Assembly: GCF_009928425.1 (NCBI RefSeq)
Contig: NZ_JAABNS010000001.1
Coordinates: 1,860,001 to 1,924,000, forward strand
Length of the DNA: 64,000 bases
Direction: 5' to 3'
From: Pseudarthrobacter sp. ATCC 49987
Lineage (GTDB): Bacteria > Actinomycetota > Actinomycetes > Actinomycetales > Micrococcaceae
Numbering within the stretch: position 1 is the first letter of the stretch; the number at the start of each line of letters is the position of its first letter. The notes beneath the pieces are model-generated. The model searched no databases and was not told where the DNA came from. It saw only the letters and a program-made list of their open reading frames with translations. A program made the position numbers and the translations under genes. Positions 52,351-61,030 of the stretch are shown piece after piece.

Positions 52351-53946
52351 TCAACCCAGGATCGCGCCTTCCCCGGTGCCAGAGGGCTTGGGATCCGGAA
52401 GCCGCATCATGCGGAAGGCCGTAAACAGCCCGGCGCCGCCGGCCAGTATCGGAACCAACAGCGCGATCTGGAGCGCCAGGGGCCGCGCTTCCGTGTTGAT
52501 CCGGATAATTTCGTTCCGGACTTCCTCCGGTTGGCTGGCAAGGAGTTCCTGAAGTTGCGCATCGCTCATCACCTGGGCGTCCTGTTCCAGGCTCTGCGAG
52601 ACCTGCTGCTGCTGTTCGGGTGCAAGAACCGTGCTGGTCGTTGCCATACCGATGAAGATGGACGAGAGCGATGCCAACATGATGCCGCCTGCAAATGCGA
52701 GCCCGAGCGACAACCCGAACGACCCGGAAGCCGAGTTGACACTGGCGGCCTCACTGACCCGTTCGTCCGAAATAGGAGACAACGTGTAGTTGTTGAGCTG
52801 GGACACCAACAGCCCCAAGCCACATCCGGAGATAATCAACGGCACCAGGAGCCACCAGCCGGAATCCGCACGCGGCACGATCGGGACCAGCACCACCAGG
52901 CCCACGATCAAGAGCAGGAAGCCCCACCGGATAAGGCTGGCCGGGCGACGCGACCCGGCCTTCTTTCCGGCGAGCATTGCAACCGCGAACATGGTCAGCG
53001 AGAGTGGCGCGATCGAGAACCCTGCCTGCATGGCGTTGTACCCGAGGACCATCTGAAGGTAGATGGGCAGCACGATCATGGTGCCGCCGAGCGCGACCTG
53101 CTGCAGCATTTGTCCCGTGGCACCGAACCGGAAGGCTTTCGATTGGAACAGGTCCGGGTCCAGCAGCGCGGCCTTGTCGTGGCGTTTGCGCCTGACGAGC
53201 CAGTAGATCAGACCGCCCAGTCCGACCGCACCCACGGCCAGGAGCGCCCCCACAGATTCGCCGCCCTCCTGCCAGACCAGAATACCGAGCACGATTCCGC
53301 CCATGCCAACGATGGACAGGACCGAACCGACGATGTCCAACGATCGGGACCCCACGAACGGAACGTCGCGAACGAGCTTGATGCCGGAAAGCACAACGGC
53401 GATGATGAGCGCCTCGAGCAGGAAGGCGACCCGCCAGGACAGGAACGTGGTGATGAACCCGCCGAGCAAGGGCCCTACCGCCGCGGCGATCGCAGCCGAC
53501 GCTCCAACCAGGGCATAGACCCGCTTCTGCGCCTCTCCCGCAAAATTTCCGTGGATGAGGGACTGCATGGCGGGGAGCAGGAGCGAGGCACCCAGCCCGC
53601 CGATCACGGCCCAGAAGATGATGATCGGAAGAAGGCTTTGGGCCATCGTCATCGCCACAGCTCCGATGGCATAGCAGACAAGTCCGATCACATAGGCGCG
53701 CTTGCGCCCGATCAGATCGCCGATTTTCCCGCCGATCAGGATGAAAGCGGCGGAAACCAGCGCTTCGAGTGCAATCGCTGACTGGAGGCCGCTGACTGTT
53801 GAACCGATGTCTTTTACAACGGCCGAGATCGAGACGTTCATGATCGACGTATCGACCACCAGGACGAACATCGCCATCGCCAGCAGCAACGCCAGTCTGC
53901 CGTTGAAGGGCTCTGCCTGGGTGTTGCCACCGTTTGGCGAGGTCAT
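52351..53946 (-). CDS. MFS multidrug exporter, DHA2 (14-TM) family
   Basis: This 531-residue drug:H+ antiporter has motif A GGKIGDLIGRKRAYVIGL, motif D1-like VVDTSIMNVSISAV and the antiporter motif C GASAAIAAAVGPLLGGFI. With about 14 TMs it is of the EmrB/QacA type. A periplasmic loop rich in Gln/Glu lies near residues 445-495. The ATG at 53946 is the first good start. The gene has palindrome site 6 about 70 bases upstream. Confidence 0.92.
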   Translation of the reverse strand: MTSPNGGNTQAEPFNGRLALLLAMAMFVLVVDTSIMNVSISAVVKDIGSTVSGLQSAIALEALVSAAFILIGGKIGDLIGRKRAYVIGLVCYAIGAVAMTMAQSLLPIIIFWAVIGGLGASLLLPAMQSLIHGNFAGEAQKRVYALVGASAAIAAAVGPLLGGFITTFLSWRVAFLLEALIIAVVLSGIKLVRDVPFVGSRSLDIVGSVLSIVGMGGIVLGILVWQEGGESVGALLAVGAVGLGGLIYWLVRRKRHDKAALLDPDLFQSKAFRFGATGQMLQQVALGGTMIVLPIYLQMVLGYNAMQAGFSIAPLSLTMFAVAMLAGKKAGSRRPASLIRWGFLLLIVGLVVLVPIVPRADSGWWLLVPLIISGCGLGLLVSQLNNYTLSPISDERVSEAASVNSASGSFGLSLGLAFAGGIMLASLSSIFIGMATTSTVLAPEQQQQVSQSLEQDAQVMSDAQLQELLASQPEEVRNEIIRINTEARPLALQIALLVPILAGGAGLFTAFRMMRLPDPKPSGTGEGAILG

Positions 53947-54012
53947 CTGTGGTCGTCTCCCCACTTGTCGGATGCGCTATCCCAAAGCTAGCCACCCGGG
54001 TTGGTGCGCAAA

Positions 54013-54029
54013 TCATTCCCGGCGGGTGA
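54013..54029 (-). promoter_or_regulatory. Palindrome site 6 (TCACCC-N5-GAATGA) and promoter
   Basis: On the minus strand, TCACCC-GCCGG-GAATGA is followed after 22 bases by TAGCTT (53990-53985), a good -10. The predicted transcript start is near 53978, 32 bases before the MFS ATG. Confidence 0.65.
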
Positions 54030-54046
54030 GCTTGCAACCAGGTTGT

Positions 54047-55768
54047 CTAACCCTGCTTATCGTCGGGCCCCCGCCCTGCGGCCCCCTGTTCCGCCTGCAC
54101 GGCGCGGAAGATATTGCCGTGGATCTTGTCCTCGCCGATGCGCTCGATCACTCCGTCCCTTCCGAGGGTCGCCCGGACGGTCGGCTTGAGCCGGGCGAGG
54201 CGCAGTGTGACGCCGGCATCGTGGGCAAGGTCCGCGATGTCCGCCATCTTCGCCGCGCCTTGGGAATCGACGAAGTTGATCCCGCCACAGTCCACCACGA
54301 TGCCGGTGAGTTCCGGGGTTGAGTGGATGGCCTCACGGAGACGATCCTCCAGTGCGTCCGCGGTGGCGAAGAAGAGGCCGCCGTCGAACCTGATCACGGC
54401 AATCCCGGGTATCACCTCGTCGCCGGGGTGCTCATCGGCTTCACGAAAGACCTGGGTGCCCGGTTCTCGTCCAAGGGACGGCATCCCAGGGTGCGTGGCC
54501 ACCCCGACCAGCCAAATGAGCGATAGCCCGATCCCGATGACGACGCCTGCGAGCACGCCGAAGACGAGGGTACCCACGATCGCCGCGACGGCTATCCAGA
54601 AGTCGAACTTCTGCACCCGGGCAAGCCGTCGCATCTCCGGCAGGTTCATCATGCCCATCACAACGGCTTCGATGATGAGTGCCGCGAGCACCGGTTTGGG
54701 CAGGTTCGAGAAGAGCGGTGCCAGGAACAGCAGTGTGAGCAGAACCGTAACACCGGAGGCGAGGGACGCCAGACCGGTCTTGGCCCCTGAGTGGTCGTTC
54801 AGCGAACTCGCTGACAGACTCGTCGAGACCGGCATCCCCTGAAATACTCCCGCCGCCGTGTTGGCCAGCGACTGGGCCGCGGACTCCTGATTGATGTCGA
54901 TCTGATAATGGTGCTTGGCGGCGAACGCCCGCGCATCCCCCGCGGTCTGGGAGAAGCCGATCAGGACCAGCGCCACGGATGCGATGGCGACAGTTCCCGC
55001 GTTGTTCCACAGGAGCTGTCCGTTCGGGATCTGCGGCGACGGCAACCCGCTGGGCACATCACCCACCAGGGCCACCCCCCGGGCCCCGAGATCGAACAGC
55101 TGCGCTGCCAGCAGGCCGCCCACAACGAGGACCAGGGCGCCCGGGACCCGGGGCGCGACCGCCCTCAGTCCGAAGACGACCGCCAGCGCGATGACACCGA
55201 CAATCACGGTGGTCTGCTGAGCCTCGCCCAGGGTCCCCAGCCATGACCTCAGCTCCTGGAACGGTTTGGAACCCGTGACTTCGGTCCCGGTCAGCTTCGG
55301 GAGCTCCCCGATGACGACGTCGATTGCCGCGCCAAAGAGGAACCCGGTGACCACGGCACGCGAGAGAAACTGCGCAATCCAGCCCATCTTGAGGACGGCA
55401 AGGAACAGGAACAGGATGCCTGAGGCGAGAGTGATTCCCGCGACGAAGGAAGCGACATCCTGCTGGCTCGTGATGCCGGCCGCGAGCACGGCGCTCGCAG
55501 CCACCGCCGCCAAACCTGAGCTGGGCCCCATCGAGATTTGCCGGCAGGAGCCGAAGATCCCGTACACGATTGCGCCGGCCGCCGCCGCATACAGGCCGTT
55601 CTGCAGCGGAATCCCAGCGATACCGGCGTACCCCAGATTCTTCGGAACGATCAGGGCCGCGACGGTGACTCCGGCGATGAGATCGCCCCTCAGCCAGGCG
55701 CGGTCATAGGAACGGAGTTGACCGGCGATGGGCACGACAGCCAGGTGGCCTCGCTGCGGTTTTTTCAT
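54047..55768 (-). CDS. SulP-family anion transporter with STAS domain
   Basis: This 573-residue SLC26/SulP transporter has the early signature GDLIAGVTVAALIVPKNLGYAGIAGIPLQNGLYA, about 12-14 TMs, the conserved NTAAGVFQGMPVSTSLSASSLN and a C-terminal cytoplasmic STAS domain (VIRFDGGLFFATADALEDRL, VVDCGGINFVDSQGAAKM). It transports sulfate, bicarbonate or another anion; which one is not evident. It lies 29 bases after the 376-residue membrane protein gene on the same strand and probably shares its promoter (site 7). Confidence 0.92.
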   Translation of the reverse strand: MKKPQRGHLAVVPIAGQLRSYDRAWLRGDLIAGVTVAALIVPKNLGYAGIAGIPLQNGLYAAAAGAIVYGIFGSCRQISMGPSSGLAAVAASAVLAAGITSQQDVASFVAGITLASGILFLFLAVLKMGWIAQFLSRAVVTGFLFGAAIDVVIGELPKLTGTEVTGSKPFQELRSWLGTLGEAQQTTVIVGVIALAVVFGLRAVAPRVPGALVLVVGGLLAAQLFDLGARGVALVGDVPSGLPSPQIPNGQLLWNNAGTVAIASVALVLIGFSQTAGDARAFAAKHHYQIDINQESAAQSLANTAAGVFQGMPVSTSLSASSLNDHSGAKTGLASLASGVTVLLTLLFLAPLFSNLPKPVLAALIIEAVVMGMMNLPEMRRLARVQKFDFWIAVAAIVGTLVFGVLAGVVIGIGLSLIWLVGVATHPGMPSLGREPGTQVFREADEHPGDEVIPGIAVIRFDGGLFFATADALEDRLREAIHSTPELTGIVVDCGGINFVDSQGAAKMADIADLAHDAGVTLRLARLKPTVRATLGRDGVIERIGEDKIHGNIFRAVQAEQGAAGRGPDDKQG

Positions 55769-55797
55769 ACCTCATCCTTCCCGTCGCTTCCACCGCT

Positions 55798-56928
55798 TCA
55801 GGGCTCGGTAGCTGTCCGTTCGAGTCCGGGTGAGCTTGCAGGACCGCCTCCGGTGTCCGTGCGGGGGGACTCTTGACGTGCCTGCGGGGCCGCGTCGAGG
55901 TGGTCGGCGTCGACGGCGGCGAGGTTACGGATCAGGACGATCAGCCAGGCGAAGACCAGCGACGCGGCGATGAGTTCCACCGCGGTGAGGTTGTAGTAGC
56001 CGAACGGAAAGTACATCACCACGGCGAAGGCGATGACCGCCAGAAACACAAGTCCCAGAGCATTGAAGGCCGCGGGGATCGTGGGTACGAGCGAACGCAT
56101 CCGGACGATGAGGGTCCCGAACACGACCACCATGCCGGACGCTGCCGCGGTGTGGAGCCAGAATTGCTGATCGACGGGAAACAGTCCCACGCACGCGAGC
56201 AGAACGCCTATGAGGACGATGCCGCCTTCCAGCATACGCACCCGGCGCCGGGAGGAAGCAGCCGCCGCGTCGAGCGTTCTCGTCGAGTATCCGGCCAGGG
56301 TGGTGACCACCACGCCGGCGACGATCAGGGTGAAGTTGAAGGCCACCCCGGAGACATCGGAGCTCATGCCGAGGGCGCTGAGGTTCTCCTCCCACCACTG
56401 CGGGTTCTCTGCCGTGAGCATGCTCGTCAGGACACCGGTGACCAGGAAGACGGCGAGGAGCGCGGCGAGCCGGTAGGCATTCATGGTGACTGTGGAGAGG
56501 TACGCGATGTAGGAACTGATGGCTCCCGCGGTCCCGACGATGATGGCGCCTGCAAGGGGGTACAGGACTGCACCCACGAACGCCCGCTGGAAGATGGAGA
56601 ACAGCGCCAGCCACCCGAGCAGGAAGATGCAGGCGTGGGCCAGCGCGAGTGCGGCGATGTCAACGGCATTGCGCGTTCGTCCAGCCGCTGGGGCCTGGGA
56701 TGATTCAAGGTCCGGACGTTGCAGGGAACCGATCACTGCTGCTGCGGCACCGAGGACCGCCGTCCCCAGCGCAGCGATGTCCCCCACCGAGCCCCGTCCT
56801 GACAGGGCAACAGGTTCCCGCCCCACGAGCAGGAACGCCACGACGCCGAGCACGACAAAACTTCCGCTGCCAACGACGAGCGCCCGCGACTCGGAGGTGA
56901 CCGCAGCGTGGGTCCTCAGGGCCAACAT
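55798..56928 (-). CDS. Multi-TM membrane protein (DUF998-like)
   Basis: This 376-residue protein has about ten TMs. The second half (VGLFPVDQQFWLHTAAASGM, then IVRMRSLVPTIPAAF) recalls DUF998-type proteins, but the match is weak. The ATG follows AGGTGA. It heads an apparent operon with the SulP gene and has palindrome site 7 with the best-matching -10 of the set. Confidence 0.72.
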   Translation of the reverse strand: MLALRTHAAVTSESRALVVGSGSFVVLGVVAFLLVGREPVALSGRGSVGDIAALGTAVLGAAAAVIGSLQRPDLESSQAPAAGRTRNAVDIAALALAHACIFLLGWLALFSIFQRAFVGAVLYPLAGAIIVGTAGAISSYIAYLSTVTMNAYRLAALLAVFLVTGVLTSMLTAENPQWWEENLSALGMSSDVSGVAFNFTLIVAGVVVTTLAGYSTRTLDAAAASSRRRVRMLEGGIVLIGVLLACVGLFPVDQQFWLHTAAASGMVVVFGTLIVRMRSLVPTIPAAFNALGLVFLAVIAFAVVMYFPFGYYNLTAVELIAASLVFAWLIVLIRNLAAVDADHLDAAPQARQESPRTDTGGGPASSPGLERTATEP

Positions 56929-56987
56929 CGTTCACCTCGCTTCGCCTGGGAGTACCCCCACGCTACGGCTGCCTCGTCCGGGTGCCG

Positions 56988-57004
56988 TCACCCTGAAAGG
57001 ATGA
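56988..57004 (-). promoter_or_regulatory. Palindrome site 7 (TCATCC-N5-GGGTGA) and promoter
   Basis: On the minus strand, TCATCC-TTTCA-GGGTGA is followed after exactly 22 bases by TAGCGT (56965-56960). The predicted transcript start is near 56953, 25 bases before the membrane-protein ATG. Confidence 0.68.
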
Positions 57005-57302
57005 AACCCTTCAGCCCAGGCCGCCTCGGGAACGTCAGACCCCTCCCCGATATGGCCCGCAGGGTGTTGAATGGTAGTGGAGGCGGCGCCTGCGCAGAAC
57101 ACGGAAAGGGGCCGGCCTCATGTTGCCTGCCGGAGCTGGGGATTCCGGTGCGAGACGGGGCCGGCGACGCTTGAGAGCCCTCTGAGACCGGGGTTCTCTC
57201 CCCCAGCCGTCGTCGGCCCCCTGGTTGTTCCGGGTTTGGCGGCACCCCGGACACCGGCCCCGCATGGCCGGCGTCCGGAACGCCCATTCCCGGCACGACT
57301 GC
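57005..57302. other. Intergenic stretch, no gene seen
   Basis: About 300 GC-rich bases lie between the membrane-protein promoter and the end of the reductase gene. Open frames on both strands show no family resemblance or ribosome site. Confidence 0.5.
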
Positions 57303-58178
57303 CTAATGCCGGCGAGCTTCCGTTCCGGCGGCCACCCGCACGGCCTCGCGCATCGAGGTTGTGGGCCGTCCAATCAGGGCACTGAGGTCACCGCTGGTCA
57401 CGAGCAGCTCGCCGCGCGCGATGCCGAGATCACTGTCGGCCAGGATCGCCGCGTAGCCCTCCGGCAGACCGGCACCCACCAGCATCCCTGTGTACTGTTC
57501 CTCCGGCAGATCCCGGTACTGCACCGGACGGCCGGTGGCGGCGCTGACTTCCGCAGCAAGCTCGGTGAGGGTGAACGGCACGTCGCCGCCGAGCTCATAG
57601 ACCTTCCCGGCCTGGCCGTCCTGAAGCAGCACCGCCGCGGCGGCACGGGCATAATCGGCGCGCGTGGCCGCACTGACCCGGCCCGCACCGGCACTCCCGA
57701 GCACGGCGCCGTGCTGACGATAGGTGTCCAGTTGTTCCGTGTAGTTCTCCAGGTACCAGCTGTTGCGGAGCAGTACGAACGGCAGGCCGGACGCTGCCAG
57801 GGCTGCTTCCGTGGCCTCGTGCTCAGCGGCCAGCTGCATGTTCGTGCTGCCGGCATTGGCGATGCTGGTGTAGGCGATCAGCCCGACGCCTGCATCCTGG
57901 GCGGCCGCGATGGCGTTCCGGTGCTGTTCCAGGCGCTGGCCAACCTCACTGCCGGAAATCAGCAGGACCTTTTCGGCCCCCGCAAACGCCTGGCGCAGGG
58001 AATCCGGGTCGGTGTAGTCGACGGGCCGGACCTGGACGCCCCGCGCGGCGAGCTCGGCGATCCTCGAGAGCTCACGACCGGTGGCAACGATCCGGGCGGC
58101 GGGCACATCGTGCTCGAGGAGCGCTTCAACAACAAGGCGGCCGAGCTGGCCGGTGGCGCCCGTGACAACGATGGTCAT
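57303..58178 (-). CDS. NAD(P)H-binding reductase (Qor2/NmrA-like)
   Basis: This 291-residue atypical SDR has a Rossmann motif VVTGATGQLGRLVVEALL. RPVDYTDPDSLRQAF, VGLIAYTSIANA and FVLLRNSWYLENYT follow, as in QorB/Qor2 quinone reductases. The ATG at 58178 has GAAAGGACC. It is divergent from an HxlR regulator, the arrangement seen for qor2-qorR in corynebacteria. It probably detoxifies quinones or other electrophiles. Confidence 0.88.
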   Translation of the reverse strand: MTIVVTGATGQLGRLVVEALLEHDVPAARIVATGRELSRIAELAARGVQVRPVDYTDPDSLRQAFAGAEKVLLISGSEVGQRLEQHRNAIAAAQDAGVGLIAYTSIANAGSTNMQLAAEHEATEAALAASGLPFVLLRNSWYLENYTEQLDTYRQHGAVLGSAGAGRVSAATRADYARAAAAVLLQDGQAGKVYELGGDVPFTLTELAAEVSAATGRPVQYRDLPEEQYTGMLVGAGLPEGYAAILADSDLGIARGELLVTSGDLSALIGRPTTSMREAVRVAAGTEARRH

Positions 58179-58261
58179 GGTGGTCCTTTCCAGAGGGATG
58201 ACTGACACCCTTTGCAACTTCGCCGCAGCAGCATTGCTTCCCGGCGGACAGTATGCACCTT

Positions 58262-58288
58262 AAAGTAAGGTACCTACATGAAAGTAAG
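58262..58288 (+). promoter_or_regulatory. Direct repeats at the HxlR start (possible operator)
   Basis: AAAGTAAG occurs at 58262-58269 and 58281-58288, 19 bases apart, around the 8-bp palindrome AGGTACCT (58268-58275). It lies between the divergent reductase and HxlR genes and overlaps the HxlR start codon. Autorepression by the HxlR protein is a reasonable inference. Confidence 0.45.
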
Positions 58289-58700
58289 TGACGCTTCCCC
58301 AAGCCTGCCGGCCGCCCCCGCGCTGGCCGGGATCTTCCCCGCCGGGTGTCCCAGCCGGACTGTCCTCGATCATGTCTCCAGCAAATGGGGGGTGCTGATC
58401 CTGGTCGCGCTGTGGGACGGCCCGCAGCGCTGGAGCGAACTGCGACGCCGGGCCGAAGGCATCAGCGAAAAGATGCTCGCCCAGACGCTCAGGACTCTGG
58501 AAGGGGACGGCTTCCTCCGTCGCGACGCCCAGCCAATCATCCCGCCCAGGGTCGACTACAGCCTCTCCGGCCGCGGTCGCGAACTGGTCGCCGTGCTGCT
58601 CCCGCTGGTCAGTTGGATCGCCGAACACGCCGGCGAAATCGTCAACGCCCCGGTCACCCCAGCCTCCGCCGCAGCCGTCAACGGCAGGCCGGCGTCGTGA
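58278..58700 (+). CDS. HxlR/DUF24-family redox-type regulator (QorR-like)
   Basis: This 140-residue winged-helix regulator has RTVLDHVSSKWGVLILVALW, a recognition region LRRRAEGISEKMLAQTLRTL and a wing FLRRDAQPIIPPRVDYSLS. Cys24, just before the first helix (PAGCPSR), matches the redox-sensing cysteine of QorR/YodB-type proteins. It probably represses the divergent reductase gene and is released by electrophiles. Its stop overlaps the start of an MBL-fold gene (GTGA). Confidence 0.88.
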   Translation: MKVSDASPSLPAAPALAGIFPAGCPSRTVLDHVSSKWGVLILVALWDGPQRWSELRRRAEGISEKMLAQTLRTLEGDGFLRRDAQPIIPPRVDYSLSGRGRELVAVLLPLVSWIAEHAGEIVNAPVTPASAAAVNGRPAS

Positions 58701-59593
58701 CAGTTCTCAACCTCGAGGTGCGCTGGTACGCGGGGACGCGGCCCCGCAGGCGCAGAGCAGCGCCGCCGATCCAGGTCCACTGGGCTGCAGCGAACACCGT
58801 CCTGCTCCGGCAGGACATCACCGACAACTTCGAAGCGCCCTTTCTCTACCTGCTGTTCGGCGACGAATGCGCGCTGCTCCTCGATACGGGTGCCACGGCG
58901 GATGCCACCAGATTTCCCCTGCGGGAGACGGTCGACACACTCATGGACGGCTGGCTGCGCGGGCATCCCCGGGACGGCTACGAACTCGTTGTGGCCCACT
59001 CGCACGCCCACGGGGACCATGTCGCCGGAGACGGGCAGTTCACAGACCGTCCCCACACCCGGGTCGTGGGACACTCAACCGAAGAAGTTGCCGGGTTCTT
59101 TGGGCTCAACGGCTGGCCTCGCGGCACGGCCCGGTTTGACCTCGGCGGACGGGCGCTGGAGGTGATCCCCACGCCGGGGCACCATCCTTCCGCCGTCGCC
59201 CTCTACGACGAGGACACCGGCATTCTGCTCACCGGAGACACGGTTTACCCGGGCCGGCTGTACGTGCAGGATTTTCCGTCCTTTCAGGATTCGCTGCGCA
59301 CCCTCTGCGATTTCTCTGCGGCCCATCCGGTCACGGCCGTCCTTGGCGCGCACATCGAAATGCCGTCCCGGCCGTTCCGGGACTTCCCGCTCGGCTCGAC
59401 CTGGCACCCTGATGAAGCTCCCCTTCCGATGGCTGCCGGGGACCTGCAGACGATCAGGGATGCTGCCGCCCGGGTTGCCGGCCGTCCCGGGGCACACCGG
59501 TTCGCCAACTTCATCATCTGGAACGGGCCCTGCCGGCGCGAGTCCGCGGCCCAGTCCGTCCGGCTCCTCCTGTCCCGGGCGCTCGGCAGGTAG
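58697..59593 (+). CDS. Metallo-beta-lactamase-fold hydrolase
   Basis: This 298-residue MBL-fold protein has metal motif H-x-H-x-D-H as HSHAHGDH (A-H-S-H-A-H-G-D-H), then IPTPGHHPSAVALYD, ILLTGDTVYPG and a late His in VLGAHIEMPS. The GTG at 58697 overlaps the HxlR stop by four bases, so translation is coupled. The co-transcription suggests a role in the same electrophile or quinone response, for example as a glyoxalase-II-like hydrolase; this is inference. Confidence 0.87.
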   Translation: MTVLNLEVRWYAGTRPRRRRAAPPIQVHWAAANTVLLRQDITDNFEAPFLYLLFGDECALLLDTGATADATRFPLRETVDTLMDGWLRGHPRDGYELVVAHSHAHGDHVAGDGQFTDRPHTRVVGHSTEEVAGFFGLNGWPRGTARFDLGGRALEVIPTPGHHPSAVALYDEDTGILLTGDTVYPGRLYVQDFPSFQDSLRTLCDFSAAHPVTAVLGAHIEMPSRPFRDFPLGSTWHPDEAPLPMAAGDLQTIRDAAARVAGRPGAHRFANFIIWNGPCRRESAAQSVRLLLSRALGR

Positions 59594-59627
59594 CGCTCCC
59601 CTGACGTTGGGCAGTGTCCCCGGCCGT

Positions 59628-60836
59628 TCAGGAGTGTTGGGTCGGTGCCAGCGACGAGCGGTGGAAGTCCGTCCGCCACACGCCGGTGTCGCGTCCGCCG
59701 CCGTCGGTAACGACGTATTCGGGCCAGCGGTCGAAGGCGGAGCAGGGGTGCGAGATCCCAAAGTCGACCACATCCGTGACGTCCAGTCCCGTCGCTCCGG
59801 CCAGGACGGCGTGATGGTCGAAAAGGCTCCGCACATGGGCGGTTGCACCGTGTTTTGGGACGCCGTCTGCGGTGCGGGCCGACAGGAAAACGGGCAGTCC
59901 AGCGTCGTAAGGAAGGTCCCGTTTCCCGGCCCCGACGACGGCGATTCCCTCCTCGGGAACGGACAGCACGACAGCCCGGACCGAAAGTGCCGGAACCAGC
60001 CCCGGAACCGGGCTGACGCTGGCGTACGTGCCGTGATCGTGGGTGACGTAGCAGCCAGACCGGAGGATCCGTCTGGTGCCAGGCACCTGGCTGTCATCGG
60101 GCAGGTGAGCCGCGACGCGGTCCGGGAACGCGGACCCGCCCATGGAGTAGATCGGGTCGGCGGTCTCAAAGTACTCGGCTGCAGCAAGATACACGTCGCG
60201 CACCAGCCTGCAGTGCCGGTCGACGGCGTTGATGGTGGACTCTGCCCTGCTGTTGGGGACAACGCCTTCGTACCCGGCGACACCGACGAGCCGGAGGCCG
60301 GGCGTACCGTGGACCAACTTGGCCAGGCGAAGCGCATTGGGGAGGTTCCGGGTTCCCGTGCGTCCGCCCGGGGTGCCGACGTCGATCAGCACCTCCAGGG
60401 TGGCGGCCGCTCCGGCGAAGGCCCGGGCGGCCGCCCCGACACCAGCGGCGGAATCCACGAAGCAGCGGATTTCCCGCCCGGAATCCTCCTCCAGCCAGGT
60501 GCGGAGGCGCAGCAGGCCGCGCTGGTCGACGATCTCATTGGCGACGAGAATGTGCTGATGCCCCCAGTTCAGAACCGACTCGGCCTGGTCCACGGTGGCC
60601 ACGGTGACGCCGACGGCGCCGGAAGCCACCTGCCGCTCGATGATCGGTGCTGACATGGTCGTTTTGACATGGGGGGCAAGCTCCACGCCCCGGTCCTGAC
60701 ACCAGGCGGCCATCACACGGATGTTGTTGTCGAGGGCGTCGACGTTGAGCCGCAACTGTGGATACGCCGGGGCGGTGGCAGCACTGGCAGGGATATCTTC
60801 GGCGGTTCCGCTCTGGCGCTGGTTCGGGCTGCTCAC
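59628..60836 (-). CDS. D-threonine aldolase/D-serine dehydratase-like PLP enzyme
   Basis: This 402-residue fold-type III (alanine-racemase-like) enzyme has the PLP lysine in LAPHVKTTMS. VEVLIDVGTPGGRTG-like EVLIDVGTPGGRTG follows, and the C-terminal metal site is DFGISHPCSAFDRW (His and Cys, as in D-threonine aldolase and DSD1). Such enzymes cleave or dehydrate D-3-hydroxyamino acids. The GTG at 60836 has AAAGGAG. It is convergent with the MBL gene. Confidence 0.88.
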   Translation of the reverse strand: MSSPNQRQSGTAEDIPASAATAPAYPQLRLNVDALDNNIRVMAAWCQDRGVELAPHVKTTMSAPIIERQVASGAVGVTVATVDQAESVLNWGHQHILVANEIVDQRGLLRLRTWLEEDSGREIRCFVDSAAGVGAAARAFAGAAATLEVLIDVGTPGGRTGTRNLPNALRLAKLVHGTPGLRLVGVAGYEGVVPNSRAESTINAVDRHCRLVRDVYLAAAEYFETADPIYSMGGSAFPDRVAAHLPDDSQVPGTRRILRSGCYVTHDHGTYASVSPVPGLVPALSVRAVVLSVPEEGIAVVGAGKRDLPYDAGLPVFLSARTADGVPKHGATAHVRSLFDHHAVLAGATGLDVTDVVDFGISHPCSAFDRWPEYVVTDGGGRDTGVWRTDFHRSSLAPTQHS

Positions 60837-61030
60837 AGTGCTCCTTTTTCAGTCCTGGGACGTCCCTGCCCTCCTGTGGCGTCAGCGGGGGTCCGATGTG
60901 GGCGATGCGTTGATTGTGTCATGCAGCGTCCCGGCTCCGAACGGCTCAGCACGGTAGCCCGCGCCATTCCCTGTCCGGGGGGATAATGGCCTCGAGAGCC
61001 AACGGTCAGCCCGGACGAGAGGGAGTCCGA

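Noticed and set aside
56980..56993. GGGTG-N4-CACCC inverted repeat next to palindrome site 7
   Set aside because: It is the reverse arrangement of half-sites with a different spacer, and it arises partly because one half belongs to site 7. No other copy was found.
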